DNA of 64,000 nucleotides from Chryseobacterium gleum (GCA_945897915.1 CAMDGB010000001.1:62001-126000), one strand, 5' to 3'. Positions 8,629-17,618 are shown, numbered from the stretch's first letter. The notes: generated by a model from the sequence alone, not told the origin. A program made the numbers and translations.

Positions 8629-9363
8629 ATGGTACTTACAATTGATGTGGGCAATACAAATGTTAAAGTTGCTGTTTTTAAGCAGTTTAACTTACTAGAT
8701 AAGTTTGTTTTTCAAAAGAATAATTTTCAAAATAATTTTCAAATAGTTTTTAAAAAGTATCCCAATCATAAAAAAGCGGTATTATCTTCGGTTTCATTGT
8801 TGGATGAAAAGGATATTATATGGTTGAAAAATCAAATAGAAATAATTGAAATAAACGTAAATTCGGTTTTTCCATTCACAAATCATTATACCACTCCAAA
8901 TACATTAGGCATAGATAGAATGGTTTTGGCAGCTGGCGCAGTAATTGAATATCCAAATCAGAATATTTTGATTATTGATGCGGGAACTTGTATAACTTAT
9001 GATTTCATCACTAATAAAAAAGAATATTTAGGCGGTGCCATTTCCCCAGGACTTAATATGCGATATAAAGCCCTTAATGATTATACGGCTAAATTACCTT
9101 TATTGGAAAATAATACGCCAGATAATTTTATCGGAAATAGCACGAGTCAATCTATTCATTCTGGTGTTGTAAACGGATTGTGTTATGAAATTGAGGGCTT
9201 CATTTCTGAATTTTCTGTTAAAAACGAACAATTTATAATAATTTTAACAGGCGGCGACGCTATTTTTTTGGCGAATCGATTTAAAAGCACCATATTTGCC
9301 GATGAAAATTTCTTATTAAAAAGTTTACATCTATTATACACTTATAGTTTACAAAATGATTAA
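8629..9363 (+). CDS. coaX: Type III pantothenate kinase
   Basis: 244 residues, the family's usual length. CoaX phosphorylates pantothenate, the first step of coenzyme A synthesis in the cytosol. The ASKHA-type phosphate-binding motifs are visible: DVGNTNVKVAVF at the N-terminus, NTLGIDRMV in the middle, DAGTCITYDF about residue 120, GGAISPGLNMR about 140, and LTGGDA near the C-terminus. These are the type III motifs, distinct from CoaA or CoaW. The end overlaps the start of the next gene by 8 bases, so the barrel protein, lptC and following genes are probably cotranscribed, an arrangement I know from other flavobacteria. Confidence 0.94.
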   Translation: MVLTIDVGNTNVKVAVFKQFNLLDKFVFQKNNFQNNFQIVFKKYPNHKKAVLSSVSLLDEKDIIWLKNQIEIIEINVNSVFPFTNHYTTPNTLGIDRMVLAAGAVIEYPNQNILIIDAGTCITYDFITNKKEYLGGAISPGLNMRYKALNDYTAKLPLLENNTPDNFIGNSTSQSIHSGVVNGLCYEIEGFISEFSVKNEQFIIILTGGDAIFLANRFKSTIFADENFLLKSLHLLYTYSLQND

Positions 9364-10609
9364 AAAAATTGTCTTACTAATTACGATATTACTTGCAAAC
9401 TTTAGTTTTGCTCAAGAAAATACTGCTTCACCGTATTCTTTTTACGGAATAGGAAGCGCTAGGTTTAAAGGAACTAATGATATTGTTAATATGGGTGGAA
9501 TTTCTGTGTATTCAGATAGTACACATATTAATGTGTTAAATCCGGCATCTTATTCTAACCAATTAGTCACCACTTTTCAAGTTGGAATGACGTCTAGTTT
9601 TTATAATTTAAAAACTACTTCAGCTTCAGAAAAAGCAAAAAAAACCACATTTGATTACATGGTTATGGGTTTTCCAATTTCTAAAAAAGCAGGAGTTTCT
9701 TTAGGATTATTACCTCAAAGCGCCATTGGATATAGATTAAATTCAGATACTAGATCTGTAGATGGATTTGTAAAACAATACAAAGGAAAAGGTGGCGTAA
9801 ATAAAGTGTTTTTTGGCACGGGGTATCAAATTACTTCAAAATTTAGTGTCGGAATGGATTTTCAATATTTGTTTGGAATATTAAATACGCAATCCGATGT
9901 GTTAAATCAAAATATTATTTACGGTTCAAGAGAAGTTAATGAATCAACCGTTTCAGGTTTTGCGATAAATACAGGATTAAATTTTAAAACCAAGTTTAAT
10001 AATAAATTAAACTTCTTTTCAAATGTAACGTACGCTCCAGAAGCTAAGTTAAATTCTATTAATTCCAGAAATGTATCTTTGGTGTCAGTTTTGGCAAATG
10101 GATCTATTGTTCCTGCTTCAGCAGATACGGAAGTAAATGTAGCCGATTCCAAACTAATTGTGCCTTCTAAATTAGTATTAGGTGCCGGTTTAGGAAATAG
10201 AAAATGGTTTTTAGGTGGAGATGTTGCATTTTCAGGATCAGGAAATCAAGTCAATCGTTTTGAAAATTACTCAAATGTATCATATGAAAATGGAGTAAAA
10301 GTAGCAATTGGAGGATTTTTTATACCAAAATTTGATTCGTATAATAACTTTTTTCAAAGAGTTACTTACCGTGGTGGTTTCAAGTTTGAAAACACAGGAC
10401 TTGTAATTAATAATACAGCTATCAAAGACAAATCAGTTACTTTAGGATTTGGACTGCCTATTTCTGGAACTTTTTCAAGTTTGAATTTAGGTGTCGAATA
10501 TGGCTCAAGAGGCACTACAAGAAACGGCTTGATCAAAGAAGATTATTTTTCAATAAATATTGGTTTATTGTTTAACGATAAATGGTTCAGAAAAACATTA
10601 TATAACTAA
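9356..10609 (+). CDS. Putative outer-membrane beta-barrel protein
   Basis: 417 residues. A signal peptide (about 1-20, ending NFSFAQ) is followed by SPYSFYGIGSARFKG and MGGISVYSDSTHINVLNPASYS, an opening seen in FadL/PorV-like flavobacterial barrel proteins, then a long series of alternating strands. The C-terminus ends NDKWFRKTLYN. It overlaps coaX by 8 bases and is followed 4 bases later by lptC. That position next to LPS transport and a SurA-like chaperone fits an outer-membrane protein. No specific transport function can be read from the sequence. FadL-family or a lineage-specific porin are the main alternatives. Confidence 0.75.
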   Translation: MIKKIVLLITILLANFSFAQENTASPYSFYGIGSARFKGTNDIVNMGGISVYSDSTHINVLNPASYSNQLVTTFQVGMTSSFYNLKTTSASEKAKKTTFDYMVMGFPISKKAGVSLGLLPQSAIGYRLNSDTRSVDGFVKQYKGKGGVNKVFFGTGYQITSKFSVGMDFQYLFGILNTQSDVLNQNIIYGSREVNESTVSGFAINTGLNFKTKFNNKLNFFSNVTYAPEAKLNSINSRNVSLVSVLANGSIVPASADTEVNVADSKLIVPSKLVLGAGLGNRKWFLGGDVAFSGSGNQVNRFENYSNVSYENGVKVAIGGFFIPKFDSYNNFFQRVTYRGGFKFENTGLVINNTAIKDKSVTLGFGLPISGTFSSLNLGVEYGSRGTTRNGLIKEDYFSINIGLLFNDKWFRKTLYN

Positions 10610-10613
10610 AATA

Positions 10614-11156
10614 ATGAAAAAGATTGTTGAATATATTGCTGTCTTTTTAGCGATTTTGTTTCTACAAAGTTGCGAAAGCAATTTAAAGGACGTTCAACGA
10701 ATTTATAAAACATCATTTGTTCCAACAGGCGAAGCAGATTCAATTAATTTAAAATACACCGATTCTGGAAGAGTAAAATCAATTTTGCAAAGCTTAAAAA
10801 TGATTGATTATTCAACTGCAAAAAATCCGTTTGTTGAATTTCCGAAAGCTGTTTTAGTTACACTTATTGATGCCAATGGAAATAAAACTATTGTAGTTGC
10901 AGACAAAGCAATTTCTTATAAAAAAACAGAAGTAATAGATTTGATTGGGAATGTGAAAATTCAAACCTACGATGGAAAAGTTTTAGTAACCAATCAATTG
11001 TATTTTGATCAAAAAAACGAATGGTTTTTTACAGAAGAAGCTTTTACTTTTAAAGACGCAGATGGTAGCTTTTTACAAGGAATAGGAATTGATTTTAGCA
11101 AAGACTTTAAAATCTTCAATATGCAAAACAACAACGGAGAAGTCAATAACATGTAA
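10614..11156 (+). CDS. lptC: LPS export ABC transporter periplasmic protein LptC
   Basis: 180 residues from the ATG at 10614; an upstream in-frame ATG at 10560 lies inside the previous gene and is unlikely. The N-terminus is a lipoprotein-like signal (LFLQSCES, Cys20). The OstA/LptC-like beta-jellyroll follows: KYTDSGRVKSILQS, VVADKAISYKKTEVIDLIGNVKI and VLVTNQLYFDQ, the repeating pattern of the LPS bridge proteins. LptC passes LPS from LptBFG to LptA across the periplasm. The spacing (4 bases after the barrel gene, 10 bases before the next) supports an operon. Bacteroidetes LptC proteins are divergent, so this rests on fold pattern and context. Confidence 0.82.
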   Translation: MKKIVEYIAVFLAILFLQSCESNLKDVQRIYKTSFVPTGEADSINLKYTDSGRVKSILQSLKMIDYSTAKNPFVEFPKAVLVTLIDANGNKTIVVADKAISYKKTEVIDLIGNVKIQTYDGKVLVTNQLYFDQKNEWFFTEEAFTFKDADGSFLQGIGIDFSKDFKIFNMQNNNGEVNNM

Positions 11157-11166
11157 TACTATCAAA

Positions 11167-11358
11167 ATGAAATATTTCAAATACACACAATACTTATATC
11201 TAATAGCATCAGTACTTTTTTTAATTTCTGTACTTGTAAAAATAATGAACAATGAAGAGTATGGATTACAAGCAATTATTGCCGTAGGATTTGCTATCAT
11301 GTTTTTTGTCCGACGCAGTTTCGTTAAAAAAATGGAAAACAATAAAAAAAACTTATAA
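11167..11358 (+). CDS. Small membrane protein of unknown function
   Basis: 63 residues from the ATG at 11167, ten bases after lptC. Two hydrophobic segments are visible, about residues 8-26 (YLYLIASVLFLISVLV) and 34-52 (GLQAIIAVGFAIMFFV), with a basic, lysine- and asparagine-rich tail. This is a two-helix inner-membrane protein. It lies between lptC and the SurA/PpiD-like isomerase, so it may be a small accessory of envelope biogenesis, but nothing beyond position supports that. A longer reading from an ATG at 11089 would overlap lptC heavily and is rejected. Confidence 0.65.
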   Translation: MKYFKYTQYLYLIASVLFLISVLVKIMNNEEYGLQAIIAVGFAIMFFVRRSFVKKMENNKKNL

Positions 11359-11435
11359 AAAATCGACAATACTTTTTTATTATTAAATAGATAATTGTAT
11401 TTTCGCCCTCTGAATAAAAAATAATCAATATAAAA

Positions 11436-13541
11436 ATGGCAATTTTATCAAAAATTAGACAACGTTCTATCTTATTAGTTCTAATCATAGCATTAGCATT
11501 ATTTTCATTTGTATTAGCAGATGTAATTAAAAGTGGTGGATTTAGTAGTGGTTCAAATAATATTGGTTCTGTTAATGGAACGAAGTTTGAACAACAAGAA
11601 TTCATGAATAAGGTAGCTAACGCTCAAAAATCCCAACAAGGGGCTTCTAATACTCAAGCTTTAAATTCAGTTTGGGAACAAGAAGTAAGAAAAGTAATAT
11701 TATCTGAACAATACGATAAAATTGGCCTATTATTAGGTAAAGAGCAATTAATGGCAGTAATTAAAAACGATCCACAATTGTCTCAATCTCCACAGTTTTT
11801 AAATGCCGCAGGTAAATTTGATGATAAAAAATTTGCTGAATACATTAACTCTTTGCAAAGTGCTCCAGACCAAACACAATGGAACAGTTGGAAAGCATAC
11901 GAAGTTCAAATTGAAGATTTTGCCAAAGAACAAATTTATAATACTTTGATTAAATCAAGTGTTTATACTACAAAAGCAGAAGGAAAATTAAAATACGAAA
12001 GAGACAATAATAAAGTCGATTTTGATTATGTAGCATTAGCATTTTCTACAGTTAGTGATGACCAAGTTAAGGTAACTGACGATGAAATTATGGCTTATAT
12101 GAAGAAAAATCCTAAAAAATTCAAATCAGACAATACCAGATCTGTTGAATATGTTTTAGTTGAAAACAAACCATCAGCAGCTGATGAAACAGTAATGAAA
12201 TCAAAAATTGATGGATTTGTAAATGGAAAAATAGAATTCAAAAACGGAGTAAACGACACCATTGCTTCATTCCGTGCGGCAACAAATGTTGCAGCTTATG
12301 TAAATAAATATTCGGAAATTAAATTTGATTCTACTTATTTAGCGAAAAAAGATATTAATCCACAATTTGCAGAACAATTATACGCATTAGCACCAGGACA
12401 AGTTTTTGGTCCTTATACAGATAATGGATATTCAAAATTATCAAGAGTAGCAGGAAGAAAATCTGGCGCTACTGCAAAGGTAAGTCATATTTTAATAGCT
12501 TATAAAGGCGCTATGCAAGCGGCTCCAACAGTTAAATTAACTAAAGAAGAAGCAAAAGCAAAAGCAGCAGGTTTATTAGCTCAAGTCAATGCAAATCCGT
12601 CTAGTATGGCTATGCTGGCTATGGTAAATTCTGATGACCAAGGTTCAAAACAAAACGGTGGGGTGTATGATAATGTTGCGCCTAAACAAATGGTTAAACC
12701 TTTTGACGATTTCTTATTTGGTAATCCAGTAGGAAAAACAGGAGTAGTTGAAACAGATTTTGGTTTTCACGTAATGAAAGTGGACGGAAAGAATGATGCA
12801 GTTTTATTAGCTACAGTGGCTTTAAAAATTCAACCATCAGAACAAACAGAAGATGCAAACTATAATAAAGCATTAAAAATAGAATCTGATGCTACAGCTG
12901 GTGGCCTTGAAAAAGCTGCGAAAACTGCAGGTTTAAAAATTGCTCCAGTTACAAGTGTAAAAGCATATGACGAAAATGTTGCCAATTTAGGTTTACAAAG
13001 ACAAATTGTAATTTGGGCATTCAATGATGATACAAATATTAATGATGTAAAACGTTTTGATATTGTGAATCAAGGATTTGCTATAGTAAAATTAAAATCT
13101 AAAAATGATGAAGGCCTTTTGCCTTTAGAGGCTGCAAAACAACAAGTTGAGCCATTAATCAAAAATGAGAAAAAAGCCGCAATTCTTAAAAAGAAAATGA
13201 CAGGCACCACTTTAGATGCAATCTCTAAAGCAACAGGTTCTTCTATAGCACCAGCAATAGGTGCAACTATGGCATCTCCAGTAATTCCTAATTTAGGTTA
13301 TGAACCAAAAGTGGTAGGAACTGCATTAGGTTTAGCTTCAGGAAAAACATCTAAAGTTATAGAAGGAAATGCTGGTTTATTTATGGTAAGAACAAAAACT
13401 CTTATAAAAGCACCAGTTGTGAAAGAATACAAAACTCAGATTGATCAATTAAATCAACAAACAAAAGGTTCAGCGGCCTACAGAATCGTACAAGGATTAA
13501 AAGACAAAGCAAAAATTGAAGACAATAGAGGTAAATTCTAA
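11436..13541 (+). CDS. Membrane-anchored peptidylprolyl isomerase (SurA/PpiD-like)
   Basis: 701 residues. An N-terminal membrane anchor (about 11-31, RSILLVLIIALALFSFVLA) is followed by a SurA_N-type chaperone region with the GSVNGTKFEQQEF hook, then a parvulin-type rotamase domain at about 347-450 (AKVSHILIAYKG, GSKQNGGVYDNVAPKQM, TDFGFHVMKVDG) and a long C-terminal chaperone segment. In Bacteroidetes this architecture is the PpiD/SurA-like periplasmic folding factor that assists outer-membrane proteins. The preceding outer-membrane and Lpt genes fit that role. A near-consensus -7 element (TATTTTCG) lies about 36 bases upstream, and a perfect terminator follows. Confidence 0.88.
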   Translation: MAILSKIRQRSILLVLIIALALFSFVLADVIKSGGFSSGSNNIGSVNGTKFEQQEFMNKVANAQKSQQGASNTQALNSVWEQEVRKVILSEQYDKIGLLLGKEQLMAVIKNDPQLSQSPQFLNAAGKFDDKKFAEYINSLQSAPDQTQWNSWKAYEVQIEDFAKEQIYNTLIKSSVYTTKAEGKLKYERDNNKVDFDYVALAFSTVSDDQVKVTDDEIMAYMKKNPKKFKSDNTRSVEYVLVENKPSAADETVMKSKIDGFVNGKIEFKNGVNDTIASFRAATNVAAYVNKYSEIKFDSTYLAKKDINPQFAEQLYALAPGQVFGPYTDNGYSKLSRVAGRKSGATAKVSHILIAYKGAMQAAPTVKLTKEEAKAKAAGLLAQVNANPSSMAMLAMVNSDDQGSKQNGGVYDNVAPKQMVKPFDDFLFGNPVGKTGVVETDFGFHVMKVDGKNDAVLLATVALKIQPSEQTEDANYNKALKIESDATAGGLEKAAKTAGLKIAPVTSVKAYDENVANLGLQRQIVIWAFNDDTNINDVKRFDIVNQGFAIVKLKSKNDEGLLPLEAAKQQVEPLIKNEKKAAILKKKMTGTTLDAISKATGSSIAPAIGATMASPVIPNLGYEPKVVGTALGLASGKTSKVIEGNAGLFMVRTKTLIKAPVVKEYKTQIDQLNQQTKGSAAYRIVQGLKDKAKIEDNRGKF

Positions 13542-13560
13542 AAAAATATAAATTGAAATA

Positions 13561-13592
13561 AAAAAAGGGCTGATTTATTCAGCCCTTTTTTT
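13561..13592 (+). terminator. Rho-independent terminator
   Basis: A perfect stem, AAAAAAGGGCTGA with TCAGCCCTTTTTT, and a five-base loop. It ends the isomerase transcript and abuts the pth promoter. Confidence 0.92.
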
Positions 13593-13599
13593 ATTTTTG
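13592..13599 (+). promoter_or_regulatory. Bacteroidetes -7 promoter element (TATTTTTG)
   Basis: TAnnTTTG match that begins on the last T of the preceding terminator and lies 12 bases before the pth start codon; terminator and promoter are packed with no spacer. Confidence 0.55.
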
Positions 13600-13611
13600 T
13601 AAAAAGTTAAT

Positions 13612-14265
13612 ATGTCATTAATACAATCTTTATCCAAAATTTTAGGATTAAAAACCAAAATTGAAACTAACGAAAAGACAATAAATAATTCTCCAAAAAT
13701 GAAAAAATTTTTAATTGTTGGTTTAGGAAATATAGGTTCTGAATATGTAAACACTAGACATAATATTGGATTTAAGATTTTGGATTATTTTGCCAATCAA
13801 GAAGGTATTTCTTTTCAAACCCAAAAATTAGGTGAAGTAGCTGAATTTAAAATTAAAGGTAGAACTGCAATTTTACTTAAACCAAACACTTTTATGAATT
13901 TAAGTGGAAAAGCGGTAAAATATTGGATGGAAAAAGAAAATATTGAAAAAGAAAATCTACTTATTATTACTGACGATTTAAACTTGTCTTTCGGCAGTAT
14001 CAGAATAAAAGCAAAAGGCACTGACGGCGGACATAATGGACTAAAAAACACGCAGCTTTTACTAAATTCATCAGAATATCCGCGTTTTCGATTTGGAATA
14101 AGTGACGATTTTAAAAAAGGCAAACAAGTTGATTATGTTTTAGGCGAATGGTCTTCCGAAGAAAAAGAAACTTTAAAAGAAAGATTAAGCATTTCTTCTG
14201 AAATAATTAAATCGTTTGTTTTAGCTGGTTTGAATAATACCATGAATGAATATAATGGTAAATAA
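13612..14265 (+). CDS. pth: Peptidyl-tRNA hydrolase
   Basis: 217 residues. Pth releases the peptide from peptidyl-tRNA that drops off ribosomes. The conserved core begins at residue about 31: KFLIVGLGNIGSEYVNTRHNIGF (catalytic His in TRHN), then LKPNTFMNLSG, the acidic DDLNLSFG and GGHNGLK, and FRFGI. The first 29 residues are an extra, low-complexity lead (SLSKILGLKTKIETNEKT) found before the core in several flavobacterial Pth proteins; the internal Met30 is the alternative start. It has its own promoter directly after a terminator and is followed by ribF with a separate promoter. Confidence 0.93.
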   Translation: MSLIQSLSKILGLKTKIETNEKTINNSPKMKKFLIVGLGNIGSEYVNTRHNIGFKILDYFANQEGISFQTQKLGEVAEFKIKGRTAILLKPNTFMNLSGKAVKYWMEKENIEKENLLIITDDLNLSFGSIRIKAKGTDGGHNGLKNTQLLLNSSEYPRFRFGISDDFKKGKQVDYVLGEWSSEEKETLKERLSISSEIIKSFVLAGLNNTMNEYNGK

Positions 14266-14303
14266 TAATGCTGGTTTTCATTACTATTTCATTACATAAA
14301 TAT

Positions 14304-14311
14304 TATTTTTG
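14304..14311 (+). promoter_or_regulatory. Bacteroidetes -7 promoter element (TATTTTTG)
   Basis: TAnnTTTG match 13-20 bases before the two possible TTG starts of ribF. Confidence 0.5.
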
Positions 14312-14330
14312 TACAAATATATAATTGACT

Positions 14331-15266
14331 TTGAAAATATATCAATCTCTTAACGAATTTAAACCTTCTAAAAAAACAATTGTTACTCTTGGTACATTTG
14401 ACGGAGTTCACTTAGGGCATAATGCTATTTTAGACACTATTTGTAACATAGCCAAACAAGAAAACCTAGAAAGCGTATTACTTACATTTTTTCCACACCC
14501 TAGATTAATTATATCTAATGATTCGGAAATAAAAATGTTAAATACAATGGCTGAAAAAGCAATGCTTTTAGAACAAAAAGGGATACAAAACTTTATAATT
14601 CATCCCTTTGATAAATTATTTTCCGAATTATCACCAAGAGAATTTGTGGAACAAGTTTTAATAAAACAACTTAATATTCAAAAAATTATTATTGGATATG
14701 ATCATAAGTTTGGAAAAAACAGAGCGGCAAATATTATTGACTTAATCGCTTTTGGTAAAGAATTTGATTTTGAAGTAGAAGAAATTCCTGCAAAACAAGT
14801 CGATGAAGTTTCTGTAAGTTCAACAAAAATTAGAAATTCACTTTTAGAAGGTAAAATTTCCTTAGCAAACGCATATCTTGGCTATTCGTATATGTTATCT
14901 GGAAACGTTGTGAAAGGTAATAAATTGGGAAGAACTATTGGTTTTCCTACCGCGAATATTCAAATATCAGAAAACTATAAGCTAATCCCAAAAAATGGTG
15001 CTTATATAGTAACTGCAATAGTCAACAATAAAACTGTTTTTGGTATGCTGAATATTGGTATAAAACCAACTTTAGGGGAAAATTTAATGTCTATAGAAGT
15101 GCATTTATTAGATTTCTCAGAAGATATTTATGGTCAAAAAATGCAAGTAAATGTTGTTGAGCGACTTAGAGGCGAACATAAATTTGAATCATTAGAAGCG
15201 CTTAAATCGCAATTAGAAATTGATAAAAAAACCACCATTCAATATTTTCAAAATTGTAATTCGTAA
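14331..15266 (+). CDS. ribF: Bifunctional riboflavin kinase / FAD synthetase
   Basis: About 311 residues. RibF makes FMN from riboflavin and then FAD. The N-terminal nucleotidyltransferase domain (about 15-180) shows TLGTFDGVHLGH, FFPHPR, IIGYDHKFGKNR and the SSTKIRNSL motif. The C-terminal riboflavin kinase domain (about 185-305) shows GNVVKGNKLGRTIGFPTANI, NGAYIV and NIGIKPTLGEN. There is no ATG at the expected place: two TTG codons at 14325 and 14331 are the candidates, and 14331 (reading MKIYQSLNEF) fits the usual start of flavobacterial RibF best. The promoter element sits just upstream. The gene stands alone. Confidence 0.94.
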   Translation: MKIYQSLNEFKPSKKTIVTLGTFDGVHLGHNAILDTICNIAKQENLESVLLTFFPHPRLIISNDSEIKMLNTMAEKAMLLEQKGIQNFIIHPFDKLFSELSPREFVEQVLIKQLNIQKIIIGYDHKFGKNRAANIIDLIAFGKEFDFEVEEIPAKQVDEVSVSSTKIRNSLLEGKISLANAYLGYSYMLSGNVVKGNKLGRTIGFPTANIQISENYKLIPKNGAYIVTAIVNNKTVFGMLNIGIKPTLGENLMSIEVHLLDFSEDIYGQKMQVNVVERLRGEHKFESLEALKSQLEIDKKTTIQYFQNCNS

Positions 15267-15347
15267 ATAATTTATTTAATTAATTCCCGTTTTAAAATCA
15301 TCTTTTTGTTCCTATAAATTAGTAAAAACTTAGCGCATAAATTTTTT

Positions 15348-15375
15348 CTTCAAATGTAAATTAGTACTTTTGAAG
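15348..15375. promoter_or_regulatory. Inverted repeat overlapping the bioB -7 element
   Basis: CTTCAAA (15348-15354) and TTTGAAG (15369-15375) form a 7-N14-7 inverted repeat. It overlaps the TAnnTTTG element TACTTTTG at 15365-15372, 20 bases before the bioB start. The position would let a repressor block transcription. The regulator is unknown. Confidence 0.45.
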
Positions 15376-15392
15376 CATTAATTTATGATTTT

Positions 15393-16475
15393 ATGAGTGT
15401 TACCAAACATAATTGGACGAAAGAAGAAATAATTGCTATTTACAATAAGCCATTAATGGATTTGTTGTTTGATGCCGCTTCAATTCACAGAGAACATCAT
15501 GATCCAAATACGGTTCAAGTTTCCACACTTTTATCAATTAAAACAGGTGGATGTCCCGAAGATTGTGGATATTGTCCGCAAGCTGCCAGATATCATACTG
15601 ATATTGAAGGAAATGATTTAATGTCTGTTTCTCAAGTGAAAGCACAAGCGTTGCGAGCAAAATCTTCCGGTTCATCACGTGTTTGTATGGGTGCAGCTTG
15701 GCGAAATGTTAAAGATGGTCCAGAATTTGATCAAGTTTTAGAAATGGTTCGTACCATTAACAAATTAGATATGGAAGTATGTTGTACTTTAGGTATGATA
15801 ACCGAAAATCAAGCACATCGTTTGGCAGAAGCAGGTTTGTATGCTTATAATCACAATTTAGATTCATCAGAAGAATATTATAAAGAAGTAATTTCAACTC
15901 GTGGTTTTGAAGACCGACTTGAAACTATTGAAAACGTCAGAAAAACAAACGTAACAGTTTGTAGCGGAGGAATTATTGGAATGGGCGAAAGTATTGCAGA
16001 TAGAGCAGGAATGTTAGTGGCGCTTTCAACGTTAAATCCACAACCAGAATCGGTGCCAATTAATGCTTTAGTTGCTGTTGAAGGCACGCCTTTAGAAGAT
16101 GAAAAACCAGTTGAAATATGGGAAATGATTCGTATGGTTGCCACAACAAGAATTGTCATGCCTGAAACACAAGTGAGATTATCTGCAGGAAGAACCAATA
16201 TGAGTAGAGAAGGCCAAGCCATGTGTTTCTTTGCAGGGGCCAATTCTATTTTTGCGGGTGATAAATTACTTACTACACCAAATCCTGATGTGAATGAAGA
16301 CATGAAAATGTTTGAAATGCTTGGATTAAATCCACAAAAACCTTTCATTAAAAAAATGCAACCAGAAACAGTAGAAGCTGAAGATTCAAAATTTGAAGCC
16401 TTGGGCGAAAAACCAAAATGGAGCAGACCGGAACATAAAATAGAAAGAAATTTAGAGGCTTCAGGAAAAAAGTAA
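15393..16475 (+). CDS. bioB: Biotin synthase
   Basis: 360 residues. BioB is a radical-SAM enzyme that inserts sulfur into dethiobiotin, the last step of biotin synthesis. The radical-SAM cysteines stand in GGCPEDCGYCPQAARYH (CxxxCxxC, about residues 53-60). Other family marks are KAKSSGSSRVCMGAAWR-like (seen as RAKSSGSSRVCMGAAWR), TLGMITENQA, YNHNLDSSEEYY, VCSGGIIGMGES and RLSAGRTNMS, with FFAGANSIFAGDKLLTT near the C-terminus. The first ATG is used. A clear -7 element and an inverted repeat precede it. No other biotin gene lies nearby. A terminator follows. Confidence 0.96.
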   Translation: MSVTKHNWTKEEIIAIYNKPLMDLLFDAASIHREHHDPNTVQVSTLLSIKTGGCPEDCGYCPQAARYHTDIEGNDLMSVSQVKAQALRAKSSGSSRVCMGAAWRNVKDGPEFDQVLEMVRTINKLDMEVCCTLGMITENQAHRLAEAGLYAYNHNLDSSEEYYKEVISTRGFEDRLETIENVRKTNVTVCSGGIIGMGESIADRAGMLVALSTLNPQPESVPINALVAVEGTPLEDEKPVEIWEMIRMVATTRIVMPETQVRLSAGRTNMSREGQAMCFFAGANSIFAGDKLLTTPNPDVNEDMKMFEMLGLNPQKPFIKKMQPETVEAEDSKFEALGEKPKWSRPEHKIERNLEASGKK

Positions 16476-16495
16476 GAGTTTATTTATAGAAATAT

Positions 16496-16530
16496 AAAAT
16501 CCCATATCTGAAAAGTTATGGGATTTTTTT
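16496..16530. terminator. Terminator between bioB and the glycosyltransferase gene
   Basis: The arm AAAATCCCATA pairs with TATGGGATTTT, followed by a T run. The two flanking genes converge, but the T run favours the plus strand (bioB). Confidence 0.85.
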
Positions 16531-16610
16531 AGATATAAAAAGGAAAAGAGCGACTATTTACTAACCAAATAAAATGAGAAAAAACTACTTTCTGTCACCC
16601 TTTGTCCAAT

Positions 16611-17612
16611 TTATACAAATAATAATTCGTTATTAGTTTGTGTATTTTCTAAAATAACGTCTTCAATTATGTCTTCTATATTGCTAGTATAATTTACAGA
16701 TATAATTCTACTAGATAAAACCCACATTTCTATTAAATTGAAATCTAAGTTTTTTGCTGTTAAAACCCCCATTTTTTTCAATGCAAAGGCGTTACATTCT
16801 TGTTCAATTTGTTTTTTGATAGGGATAACAAATAATTTCTTTTTCAAGAATAACGTTTCTGCTGGTAATTCAAATCCAGCGTTGCACAATACACCAGCAC
16901 TATTAGCAATAGCTTTTAAAAATTCGTTTTCGTCAATTGGGAATATGGTACAATTATTTGCTGTGTAGGATGAAGTGGCAGCTTTTGAAAATATAATCCA
17001 ATTGGCAGAAGTTTTTTTTAACTCTTTAATTATTTTTATATCTGAAAACGACGGTAAATACACAACATAATGTCCTGCATTTGAAGTTTTTAAGTCACTT
17101 ATTTTTTTTCTTATTACAGGCCTGAAAATATGATCATTATATTCTTCAAAGTGAAAACCATATTTTTTAATAACAGGTGCGTAATTTTTAAAAATTTTCC
17201 AACTTAGCCATTTTATTTTTTTAGGTTTTGGAGTTTCATTAAAAAACAAAGACGATTGATGTGATAATGCCACAATATTTCCGCCTTTAAATTTGCATGC
17301 CCAAGCTGATATGGGTTCGTAATCGTTAATAATTAAATCGTATTTATGTACGTTTAATTTTATAACTTGATAGATAAATTGAGCGTAATTATTTTTAAAT
17401 AACGTTTTCAAAAATGAAACACTTCCGTTGCTTCCATAAAATAAAGAAATCCCTTTAAAATCGTAAGCTATAGGAAAACCTAATTGAATTTGCGACTGAC
17501 TACCACTAGTTAAAACGGTAACATCGCCATATTTTTCTAATATTGGAATAATTTCTTGAGCTCTGGCCAAATGACCATTTCCAGTTTTTTGTACGGCATA
17601 TAAAATTTTCAT
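16611..17612 (-). CDS. Glycosyltransferase, GT-B fold (MurG-like)
   Basis: 333 residues. The N-terminus KILYAVQKTGNGHLARAQEI matches the opening of GT-B glycosyltransferases related to MurG and diacylglycerol glucosyltransferases, where the GxGH loop binds the acceptor side. The C-terminal half has the donor-binding pattern SAGVLCNAGFELPAETLFLKK with VIPIKKQIEQECNA, as in nucleotide-sugar transferases. No signal or membrane segment is present, so it probably works at the inner face of the membrane. It follows the LpxH-like phosphatase by 6 bases on the same strand, which suggests joint work on a glycolipid or lipid A-like substrate. The substrate itself is inferred, not seen. Confidence 0.78.
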   Translation of the reverse strand: MKILYAVQKTGNGHLARAQEIIPILEKYGDVTVLTSGSQSQIQLGFPIAYDFKGISLFYGSNGSVSFLKTLFKNNYAQFIYQVIKLNVHKYDLIINDYEPISAWACKFKGGNIVALSHQSSLFFNETPKPKKIKWLSWKIFKNYAPVIKKYGFHFEEYNDHIFRPVIRKKISDLKTSNAGHYVVYLPSFSDIKIIKELKKTSANWIIFSKAATSSYTANNCTIFPIDENEFLKAIANSAGVLCNAGFELPAETLFLKKKLFVIPIKKQIEQECNAFALKKMGVLTAKNLDFNLIEMWVLSSRIISVNYTSNIEDIIEDVILENTQTNNELLFV

Positions 17613-17618
17613 AATCTC

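Noticed and set aside
11073-11369. Minus-strand frame opposite the small membrane protein
   Set aside because: The plus strand holds a two-helix protein in operon spacing after lptC; the antisense frame has no family features.
13612-13700. N-terminal extension of Pth considered as a wrong start
   Set aside because: The promoter lies before the first ATG, and similar extensions occur in flavobacterial Pth proteins, so I kept the longer form.
15878-16348. 156-codon minus-strand frame inside bioB
   Set aside because: Long, but antisense to the conserved C-terminal half of biotin synthase; no start context or motif supports it.
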